In this document: positions 24,019 to 30,524 of the stretch, piece by piece
Numbering within the stretch: position 1 is the first letter of the stretch
Layout of the letters: each line of letters begins with the position of its first letter
DNA from: Lachnospiraceae bacterium
GTDB lineage: Bacteria; Bacillota; Clostridia; Lachnospirales; Lachnospiraceae
NCBI GenBank assembly: GCA_016294075.1
Contig: JAEDCQ010000021.1
Location: forward strand, 1-30,524
Direction: 5' to 3'
DNA: 30,524 nucleotides
The notes under the pieces: generated by a model
Told to the model about the DNA's origin: nothing
What the model saw: only the letters and a program-made list of their open reading frames with translations
Database searches by the model: none
Made by a program: the position numbers and the translations under genes

Positions 24019-25132
24019 TTATTCATTCGTTGTCGCAATCCATTTCAGATAGCCGTTTATAAATACGTCAATGGAACCGTCCATAACCGCATCTACATTG
24101 CCGCTCTCCACGCCGGTTCTATGGTCCTTTACCATGGTATAAGGCTGGAATACATAGGAGCGAATCTGATTTCCCCATCCGATTTCGGAAACCTCTCCAC
24201 GGATATCGGAAAGCTTTTCTCTGTTTTCCTCTTCCTTCATCATATAGAGCTTGGCACGCAGCATCTGCATCGCTTTATCCTTATTCTGATGCTGGCTGCG
24301 TTCATTCTGGCACTGCACCACGATACCTGTCGGAAGGTGCGTGATACGGATTGCCGATGAAGTTTTGTTGATATGCTGTCCGCCCGCGCCACTGCTTCGG
24401 TATGTGTCGATACGCAAGTCTTCCTCATTAATCTCGACATCAAGGTCTGCCTCGATTTCCGGCATAACATCTAAGGATACAAAGGATGTCTGGCGCTTAC
24501 CCTGTGCATTAAAAGGTGAGATACGGACTAATCTGTGTACACCCTTTTCGGATTTCAGATAGCCGTAGGCATTTTCTCCGTTGACCTGGAAGGTCACTGA
24601 CTTAATGCCCGCCTCATCTCCATCGAGATAATCCAAAACCTCTACGCTGTACCCTTTCTTCTCTGCCCATCTCGTATACATACGATACAGCATGGAAGCC
24701 CAGTCACAGCTTTCGGTTCCGCCGGCTCCGGCGTTTAATTTTAAGATGGCATTGTTCTTATCAAACTCTCCCGATAATAAGGTTCCGATACGAATTTCTT
24801 CCAGCTTTTCTATAAAAGAGTCAAGCTCGCTTCGAATCTCCGGAATCAGCTCCGGGTCCTCCTCCTCATATCCCATCTCAAGTAGTGTTTCAATATCGTC
24901 ATATGCAGCTTCCAGATGCTCATATGTTTCCGCAGCATCCTTTAAGCTTTTCAATTCCTTCATCTTGGCATTGGATACATCCGGGTTGTCCCAAAAACCG
25001 GGAGCCTCCATTTCACGCTCCAATTCCTCCACCCTTTTTAGCTTTGCAGCTAAGTCAAAGTGAATCCCTCACTTCCGCCAATGGTGTTTTATAAGATAAA
25101 AGTTCTGTTTTCATCTGGTCCAATTCAACCAC
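24019..25132 (-). CDS. prfB: Peptide chain release factor 2 (programmed +1 frameshift)
   Basis: RF2 ends translation at UGA and UAA. The complete 370-residue product needs a +1 shift: 25 codons run from a GTG at 25132 (VVELDQMKTELL...) to CTT at 25058; T25057 is skipped, and frame continues from GAC at 25056 into DLAAKLKR and the main body. The GTG start is chosen because AGGTGGTGA lies ahead and the VELDQ N-terminus is conserved. The catalytic GGQ (SSGAGGQHINKT) and the stop-codon-reading SPF (RISPFNAQGKRQTS) are intact, so this is RF2 and not RF1. It lies 46 bases downstream of secA, the usual Firmicute order, and is probably co-transcribed with it. Confidence 0.96.
25054..25070 (-). promoter_or_regulatory. 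RF2 autoregulatory frameshift site
   Basis: On the minus strand, a Shine-Dalgarno-like GAGGGA (25070..25065) is followed by TTCA and then CTTTGAC (25060..25054). CTT TGA C is the classic slip site with an in-frame UGA. Low RF2 lets the ribosome pause and shift +1, giving feedback control. Confidence 0.93.
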
Positions 25133-25178
25133 TCACGTCACCACCTTTATATTTTGATTTTATATTCAGAAAAACAAT

Positions 25179-27743
25179 CTATTTTCTTCCACAGCACTGC
25201 TTATACTTTTTACCGCTTCCGCAAGGACACGGGTCATTCGGATATACCTTGGCTTCCATACGTTTTACCGGTGCTTTGGCAAGAGAGTCATCCTTATTCG
25301 TTCCGGTAACCTGTGCCACCTGCTCTCTTTCCACCTTCTGCTCAACCTTTACATGGAATAAGAGCTTAACGGTATCCTCCTTAATGTTTTCGGTCATTGC
25401 ATCAAACATCTCATAGCCGCTCAGCTTATATTCAACAAGCGGGTCCTTCTGTGCATATGCCTGTAAACCGATTCCCTGTCTTAACTGATCCATATCGTCG
25501 ATATGGTCCATCCACTTACGGTCAATCACCTTTAATAAAATAACACGCTCTAATTCACGGATTGCTTCAGGTTCCGGAAATTCTGCTTCCTTTGCTTCAT
25601 ACAGCTTAACCGCTTCTTCCTTCAACTGCTGTTTTAAATTATTTTTACCCGGTGTTGCAATGCGTTCACGTGTAATCGGTGCAAGCGGAATAATCGGAAG
25701 TAAAAGAGAATTAAGTTCTGTCAGATTCCAGTTTTCCGGATACTGTTCCTCACCGATTACAAAATCAACGGAATTATCCACGATATCCGTAATCATCTTA
25801 TAGATAACGTCGCGCATACTTTCACCATCCAGTACACGGCGTCTTTCGGCATAAATAATCTCTCTCTGCTCATTGTTGACAGCATCATATTCCAAAAGGT
25901 TTTTACGAATACCGAAGTTGTTTCCTTCTATCTTCTTCTGTGCGGTTTCAATCGCATTTGTCAGAGTGCTGTGCTCAATTTCCTGATTTTCGGGAATGCC
26001 GAGCGCATTAAACATATTAATCATACGCTCTGAACCGAACAAACGCATTAAATCATCTTCCAGTGAAATATAGAACTTGGATTCACCGGGGTCACCCTGA
26101 CGACCGGAACGACCACGGAGCTGATTATCAATACGGCGTGACTCATGACGTTCCGTACCGATAATTTTAAGACCGCCTGCTGCCCTTGCTTCATCATCAA
26201 GCTTAATATCCGTACCACGTCCTGCCATATTGGTTGCTATCGTTACGTTGCCGGCGATACCTGCCTCTGCAACAATCTCAGCCTCCATCTCATGGAACTT
26301 GGCATTTAAAACACGGTGCGGAATTCCTTTTTTCGTAAGAAGACGGCTGATTTCTTCGGAAGCTTCAATCGTAATCGTACCAACCAATACCGGCTGTCCC
26401 TTTGCATGTGCTTCCTCCACTGCTTCTACAATCGCATGCAGCTTTTCTTTTTTTGTCTTATAAACCGCATCCTGTAAATCCTTACGTGCTACCGGACGGT
26501 TAGTCGGAATCTCAATAACGTCCATGCCGTAAATATCACGGAATTCCTTTTCCTCGGTTAATGCAGTACCGGTCATGCCGGCTTTCTTTTCAAATTTATT
26601 AAAGAAATTCTGGAACGTAATCGTTGCTAACGTCTTGCTTTCTCTTTTTACCTTAACATGCTCTTTTGCTTCGATTGCCTGATGAAGACCGTCGGAATAG
26701 CGGCGTCCCGGCATAATTCGACCGGTAAATTCATCTACAATCATAACCTGGTCATCCTTGACAACATAATCCTGGTCGCGGAACATAAGGTTGTGTGCAC
26801 GAAGTGCAAGAATAATATTGTGCTGAATCTCGAGATTCTCCGGGTCTGCAAGATTTTCAATATGGAAAAACTGCTCCACCTTTGCCACACCGCGCTCAGT
26901 CAGGTTTACGACCTTGTCCTTTTCATTTACAATAAAATCGCCGGACTCTTCCCTTGCGATACCCATAATGGCATCCATTTTGGAAAGGTCCTCCATATCC
27001 TTACCACGCTCTAACTGTCTGGCAAGAATATCACATGCTTCATAAAGCTTCGTAGACTTCCCGCTTCGTCCGGAAATGATAAGCGGTGTTCTGGCTTCGT
27101 CAATAAGTACGGAGTCAACCTCGTCGATAATGGCATAATGAAGGTCACGAAGTACAAGCTGTTCCTTATAAATAACCATGTTATCACGAAGATAATCAAA
27201 TCCGAGCTCGTTATTGGTAACATATGTAATATCACATGCATATGCAGCCTTACGCTCTTCGGAGGTCATGCTGTTTAATACAACACCAACCTTTAAACCT
27301 AAAAACTCATGAACCTGTCCCATCCATTCGGCATCACGCTTTGCCAGATAATCATTGACGGTAACAACATGTACGCCTTTTCCTTCCAAAGCATTCAGAT
27401 AAGCCGGCAGTGTAGATACCAAGGTTTTACCTTCACCGGTACGCATCTCTGCAATTCTTCCCTGATGTAAAATAATACCGCCGATAATCTGTACACGGTA
27501 ATGCTCCATCTTAAGTACACGCTTTGCAGCTTCACGTACGGTTGCGTATGCTTCCGGAAGCAAATCATCCAGAGTCTCTCCGTCGTTAAGACGCGCCTTA
27601 TATTCTTTTGTCTTTCCACGCAGCTCTTCATCAGAAAGAGCAGCCATCATTGGTGCCAGTGATTCCACCTTATCCGCCAAAGGATAAATACGTTTTAATT
27701 CTCTCTCACTGTGTGTTCCAAAGACCTTGTCGATAATTTTCAT
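25179..27743 (-). CDS. secA: Preprotein translocase ATPase SecA
   Basis: The motor of general protein export, acting with SecYEG at the membrane. It has 854 residues. The N-terminus MKIIDKVFGTHSERELKRI is typical. Walker A is MRTGEGKTLV near residue 100, and Walker B is IDEVDSVLIDEARTPLIISG. The preprotein-crosslinking region follows, then NMAGRGTDI and QLRGRSGRQGDPGES in the second motor domain. The C-terminal SEC-C zinc motif CPCGSGKKYKQCC is intact. ATG 27743 is preferred; the frame could start at 27761 but lacks a ribosome binding site there. It has its own promoter and leads into prfB. Confidence 0.97.
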   Translation of the reverse strand: MKIIDKVFGTHSERELKRIYPLADKVESLAPMMAALSDEELRGKTKEYKARLNDGETLDDLLPEAYATVREAAKRVLKMEHYRVQIIGGIILHQGRIAEMRTGEGKTLVSTLPAYLNALEGKGVHVVTVNDYLAKRDAEWMGQVHEFLGLKVGVVLNSMTSEERKAAYACDITYVTNNELGFDYLRDNMVIYKEQLVLRDLHYAIIDEVDSVLIDEARTPLIISGRSGKSTKLYEACDILARQLERGKDMEDLSKMDAIMGIAREESGDFIVNEKDKVVNLTERGVAKVEQFFHIENLADPENLEIQHNIILALRAHNLMFRDQDYVVKDDQVMIVDEFTGRIMPGRRYSDGLHQAIEAKEHVKVKRESKTLATITFQNFFNKFEKKAGMTGTALTEEKEFRDIYGMDVIEIPTNRPVARKDLQDAVYKTKKEKLHAIVEAVEEAHAKGQPVLVGTITIEASEEISRLLTKKGIPHRVLNAKFHEMEAEIVAEAGIAGNVTIATNMAGRGTDIKLDDEARAAGGLKIIGTERHESRRIDNQLRGRSGRQGDPGESKFYISLEDDLMRLFGSERMINMFNALGIPENQEIEHSTLTNAIETAQKKIEGNNFGIRKNLLEYDAVNNEQREIIYAERRRVLDGESMRDVIYKMITDIVDNSVDFVIGEEQYPENWNLTELNSLLLPIIPLAPITRERIATPGKNNLKQQLKEEAVKLYEAKEAEFPEPEAIRELERVILLKVIDRKWMDHIDDMDQLRQGIGLQAYAQKDPLVEYKLSGYEMFDAMTENIKEDTVKLLFHVKVEQKVEREQVAQVTGTNKDDSLAKAPVKRMEAKVYPNDPCPCGSGKKYKQCCGRK

Positions 27744-27813
27744 ATTCCTACTGACTCCCATCGCAGACTTTTTCTGCTCATCATATTAGAATTCGGTTAA
27801 AAACCTAAAGAAT

Positions 27814-27842
27814 ATTGTAACAGATATACGGTTTCAATTCAA
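27814..27842 (-). promoter_or_regulatory. Promoter of secA-prfB
   Basis: On the minus strand, -35 TTGAAT (27842..27837) and -10 TACAAT (27819..27814) are 17 bp apart, about 70 bases ahead of the secA ATG. The rest of the 289-base divergent gap holds a ptb promoter candidate and a small hairpin CGGTG/CACCG (27948-27962) in the ptb leader. Confidence 0.7.
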
Positions 27843-27910
27843 CTGTTACCCCTATGTCTAAAGTCTTAACTTTTTATGAACAAAATCCGAAGAATGAAGG
27901 AACGCCGTTC

Positions 27911-27939
27911 TTGCTTTTTACCCTGTAAAGTGCTATCTT
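27911..27939 (+). promoter_or_regulatory. Candidate promoter of ptb-buk
   Basis: TTGCTT (27911-27916) and TATCTT (27934-27939) are 17 bp apart, about 94 bases ahead of the ptb ATG. Both boxes depart from consensus, so this is tentative. Confidence 0.4.
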
Positions 27940-28032
27940 TTTAATAGCGGTGTTTATCACCGGGCTTCTTAATCGGAAACATATTTACCGACACGGAAGC
28001 CTTTGAAAATAAAAATACAGAGGTGCAGACAA

Positions 28033-28953
28033 ATGAGCAAAAGTTTTGATGATTTACTTTGGCAGGTAAATGCATGTGAAAAGAAGAAACTGGCAGTAGC
28101 CGTTGCGCAGGACAAGGCCGTTTTAGAGGCTGTAAAAGCTGCAAAGGAACGTAATATCGCAGACTCCATTTTAGTTGGTGATGCAGACAAAATCCGTGAA
28201 ATCGCAGCTTCCCTTTCCATGAATCCGGATGATTATGAAATCATTGATGTAAAGGACATAACGGAAGCTTCCCTTACAGCCGTTAAACTGGTTCATGACG
28301 GCAAAGCCGATATGTACATGAAGGGACTTTTAGATACGAAAACCTTCTTAAAGAGTGTTCTTGATAAAGAAGTAGGTCTCCGTACAGGAAAACCGCTATC
28401 TCACGTATGTGTATTCGAGATTCCCGGAATTGACCGTCTTCTTTTCTTATCCGATGTTGCTTTTATGCCATATCCTACATTGGAAGATAAGAAATGTATT
28501 ATTGAATATACGGTAGAAATCGCAAAAGCATGCGGTGTTGAGTGCCCGAAGGTTGCTCCTCTTGCCGCTGTTGAAGTAGTAAATCCCAAAATGCCTGTTA
28601 CGGTAGAAGCAGCAGAGCTTACCCGCATGAATGAGGAGGGTGAAATTACAGGCTGTATCGTAGACGGTCCTCTTTCTCTGGATATCGCTTTATATAAGGA
28701 AGCAGCAGAAGAAAAAGGTGCTCTTAACCGTAAGGTTGCAGGCGATGCCGACATTCTGGTATTCCCGGATATCCACGCAGGTAACCTGGTATACAAATCC
28801 ATCGTTCATATGGTAAACTGCCAGAACGGTAATATCCTCACAGGTACAAAGGCTCCGGTTATCTTAACATCCCGTTCCGATGACTGTGAGACAAAGGTTA
28901 ATTCCATTGCTCTTGCTGCAGTTGTTGCAGAAGAATTAAATAAAAATAAATAA
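28033..28953 (+). CDS. ptb: Phosphate butyryltransferase
   Basis: This enzyme converts butyryl-CoA and phosphate to butyryl phosphate and CoA, the penultimate step of butyrate formation. The 306 residues fit the Ptb/Pta family. Visible conserved regions are VAVAQDKAVLEAVKAA near the start, MYMKGLLDTKTFLKSVLD, the core VCVFEIPGIDRLLFLSDVAF, DGPLSLDIAL, and the phosphate/CoA-site region VFPDIHAGNLVYKS. ATG 28033 has GAGGTG seven bases ahead; a longer frame from 28003 has no such support. The buk gene follows 11 bases later, which favours butyrate over acetate as the physiological product. Branched-chain acyl-CoAs are an alternative substrate. Confidence 0.95.
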   Translation: MSKSFDDLLWQVNACEKKKLAVAVAQDKAVLEAVKAAKERNIADSILVGDADKIREIAASLSMNPDDYEIIDVKDITEASLTAVKLVHDGKADMYMKGLLDTKTFLKSVLDKEVGLRTGKPLSHVCVFEIPGIDRLLFLSDVAFMPYPTLEDKKCIIEYTVEIAKACGVECPKVAPLAAVEVVNPKMPVTVEAAELTRMNEEGEITGCIVDGPLSLDIALYKEAAEEKGALNRKVAGDADILVFPDIHAGNLVYKSIVHMVNCQNGNILTGTKAPVILTSRSDDCETKVNSIALAAVVAEELNKNK

Positions 28954-28964
28954 GGAGAAGAAAA

Positions 28965-30032
28965 ATGGCAGTAAAAAGCTTAATTATCAATCCGGGTTCA
29001 ACCTCTACCAAAATTGGTGTGTTTGAAGACGAAACATTATTATTTGAAGAAACCTTAAGACATTCTACGGAAGAAATTGCAAAATACGCTTCTATCGTAG
29101 ACCAGAAGGATTTCCGTAAAGAAATCATTACCAACCTGTTAAAAGAGAAAAACTTTGATATCAATTCCTTAAATATGGTTGTAGGCCGCGGCGGAATGTT
29201 AAAACCGATTCCGGGTGGTACATATGCGGTTACGGATGACTTACTGAACGATTTAAAGATTGGTAAGCAGGGACAGCATGCTTCTAACTTAGGCGGTATC
29301 TTAGCAAGAGAAATTGCAGATTCCATCGGTGTTCCTTCTTTTATCGTAGACCCTGTTGTTGTAGATGAATTATGTGACATCGCGAGATATTCCGGTGTGC
29401 CTGAGCTTCCGAGAACAAGTGTATTCCATGCACTTAACCAGAAAGCCGTTGCCAAACGCTACGCTAAGGAATGCGGCAAAGCATACGACACAATGAATTT
29501 AGTTGTTGTACACATGGGGGGCGGTGTTTCCGTAGGTGCACACAATAACGGCCGTGTTATAGATGTATTTAACGCATTGGATGGCGATGGTGCATTTTCT
29601 CCCGAAAGAGCAGGCGGTGCTCCATCCGGTGCTTTGATTAAGATGTGCTTCTCCGGAAAATATACGGAAAAAGAAGTATATAAGAAGTTTGTTGGAAACG
29701 GTGGCTTTAATGCATACCTCGGAACAAACGATATGCGTGATGTAGAAAAAATGGTAAATGACGGAGATACAAAAGCAAAGGAAATCCGTGATGCATTTAT
29801 TCTTCAGGTAAGCAAGGATATCGGTTCCATGGCTGCTGTATTAAAAGGCAAGGTTGACAGAATCATCGTAACAGGCGGTATCGCTTATGATAAGGGTGTC
29901 GTTGCAGGCTTAAAGGATGCCTGTGAATGGATTGCTCCTTTCACCGTTTATCCGGGCGAAGACGAACTTCTTGCACTTGTACAGGGCGGCTTACGCGTTG
30001 TAAACGGCGAAGAAGAAGCAAAGGTATACTAA
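28965..30032 (+). CDS. buk: Butyrate kinase
   Basis: This enzyme forms butyrate and ATP from butyryl phosphate and ADP. The 355-residue ASKHA kinase begins with the nucleotide-binding SLIINPGSTSTKIGVFEDE. It also shows VVGRGGMLKPIPGG, the central VVVHMGGGVSVGAHNNG, the ERAGGAPSGALIK loop and IIVTGGIAYDK. These patterns fit Buk rather than acetate kinase, which is longer and has a different first motif. AAGGAG precedes the ATG by seven bases. Ptb and Buk adjacent point to the kinase route to butyrate, as in Coprococcus and clostridia, rather than the butyryl-CoA:acetate CoA-transferase route. Confidence 0.96.
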   Translation: MAVKSLIINPGSTSTKIGVFEDETLLFEETLRHSTEEIAKYASIVDQKDFRKEIITNLLKEKNFDINSLNMVVGRGGMLKPIPGGTYAVTDDLLNDLKIGKQGQHASNLGGILAREIADSIGVPSFIVDPVVVDELCDIARYSGVPELPRTSVFHALNQKAVAKRYAKECGKAYDTMNLVVVHMGGGVSVGAHNNGRVIDVFNALDGDGAFSPERAGGAPSGALIKMCFSGKYTEKEVYKKFVGNGGFNAYLGTNDMRDVEKMVNDGDTKAKEIRDAFILQVSKDIGSMAAVLKGKVDRIIVTGGIAYDKGVVAGLKDACEWIAPFTVYPGEDELLALVQGGLRVVNGEEEAKVY

Positions 30033-30036
30033 GATT

Positions 30037-30441
30037 ATGACAAAAAAAGAACTGGCAATTTTAAATCATGATAAAGGCTATAACTGCTGTCAGGCGGTTG
30101 TATGTGCCTTCAGTGCAGAATTAGGCGTACCGGAAGAAGTATTATTTAAAGCCGGTGAAGGCTTCGGTCTCGGAATGGGCTGCATGGACTGTACATGCGG
30201 TGCTATCTCCGGAGCAGTTATGGCCGCCGGATTTAAAAACTCTACAGCAAATTTTGACGGTCCCAAAAGCAAGGCAGATACCTACCGGCTTTCCAAAAAA
30301 ATCGTGGAAGCCTTTCAGAATAAGAACGGTGCTGTCGTATGCCGTGATTTAAAGGGTGTGGAGACAGGACATGTACTGCGTTCCTGTGCCGGCTGTATTG
30401 AGGATGCAACTGAGCTTGTAAGTGAAATTGTAGGCATTTAA
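30037..30441 (+). CDS. C-GCAxxG-C-C family redox-type protein
   Basis: A 134-residue soluble protein with nine cysteines: CC at 17-18, C23, GCMDCTCGAISG (C49, C52, C54), C102, and CAGC (C117, C120). This is the C_GCAxxG_C_C family pattern, here with the variant CGAISG. The family is thought to be redox-active or metal-binding, and no reaction is established. The ATG is only 4 bases after the buk stop with a poor Shine-Dalgarno, so translation is probably coupled to buk. A link to butyrate energy metabolism or electron flow is inference from position. Confidence 0.88.
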   Translation: MTKKELAILNHDKGYNCCQAVVCAFSAELGVPEEVLFKAGEGFGLGMGCMDCTCGAISGAVMAAGFKNSTANFDGPKSKADTYRLSKKIVEAFQNKNGAVVCRDLKGVETGHVLRSCAGCIEDATELVSEIVGI

Positions 30442-30465
30442 AACGGTTGGCATGCAAGCCGTTTT
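30440..30465 (+). terminator. Probable terminator of the ptb-buk operon
   Basis: AAAACGG (30440-30446) pairs with CCGTTTT (30459-30465), starting inside the stop codon of the last gene. The 12-base loop contains the palindrome GCATGC. The T run is short (four), so strength is uncertain. Confidence 0.6.
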
Positions 30466-30477
30466 ACCTAATCATGA

Positions 30478-30519
30478 CCACCGGCTCAGCCGGTGGTTTG
30501 CTCTGCCCCTATAAGGGGC
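30478..30519. repeat. Twin GC-rich hairpins, candidate dispersed repeat or mobile-element end
   Basis: Hairpin 1 has arms CCACCGGCT (30478-30486) and AGCCGGTGG (30488-30496), perfect around one base. Hairpin 2 has arms GCCCCT (30505-30510) and AGGGGC (30514-30519) around ATA. They are 8 bases apart and unlike the AT-rich intergenic sequence elsewhere in the window. They may be a REP-like unit or the left end of an IS200/IS605-type element continuing beyond the window. Confidence 0.6.
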
Positions 30520-30524
30520 TGTTA

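Noticed and set aside
25032..25132. Apparent broken 5' end of prfB
   Set aside because: It is the conserved programmed +1 frameshift (CTT TGA C), not a mutation.

Overview
The window looks like a chromosomal segment of an anaerobic low-GC Firmicute, most likely a butyrate-producing Lachnospiraceae relative of the Coprococcus/Butyrivibrio type. The reasons are the adjacent phosphate butyryltransferase and butyrate kinase genes, the MEP-pathway gene ispD, strong AAGGAG-like ribosome binding sites, an FMN riboswitch ahead of a RibU-type transporter, and several proteins of kinds common in that family (DUF975, YcxB-like, C-GCAxxG, DUF6449-like permease). The assignment rests on protein character only; no database search was possible.

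Layout. Bases 1-7980 (minus strand) form one long tRNA-maturation and housekeeping operon read right to left: YcxB-like membrane protein, tsaE, a methyl-accepting chemotaxis protein, a tsaB-rimI fusion, a small zinc-ribbon-like protein, RNase Z, a membrane-anchored protein, tsaD and ispD. A tRNA-Ser(UGA) gene with its own promoter follows and is cut by the window edge. Bases 8040-11556 (minus) are a MacAB-type ABC efflux operon (ATPase, adaptor, permease). Bases 11781-12834 hold ribU behind a strong promoter, an FMN riboswitch and an attenuator. Bases 12882-16416 are a GntR/YtrA-type regulator, ABC ATPase and large permease operon with a promoter and a probable autoregulatory operator. The gene tex follows at 16556-18925.

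From 19076 to 20957 there is a short plus-strand cassette of three poorly known genes: a two-helix membrane protein with a Tyr/Asp/Glu repeat tail, an HExxH plus 2xCxxC putative metalloprotein, and a DUF975-type membrane protein. The last gene overlaps a convergent HAD phosphatase. Bases 21712-24018 are the accessory part: a possible nuclease-gene remnant read in frame into the HAD gene, an AAA ATPase/DUF4143-type gene, and a decayed IS21-family element (istA stub plus repeated terminal sequence). Core genes resume with prfB, which has an intact programmed +1 frameshift, and secA on the minus strand. Divergent from them is the ptb-buk-C_GCAxxG operon on the plus strand. The right edge carries GC-rich hairpins that look like a dispersed repeat or the end of a mobile element.

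How it fits together: TsaE, TsaB and TsaD make t6A on tRNA, RNase Z trims tRNA 3' ends and RimI acetylates a ribosomal protein, so the left operon is about translation quality. Ptb and Buk conserve energy as ATP from butyryl-CoA. I see no clearly new multi-gene defence or biosynthetic system. The best leads are the chemoreceptor embedded by overlap in the t6A operon, the plus-strand three-gene cassette, and the 21.7-24 kb scar region.
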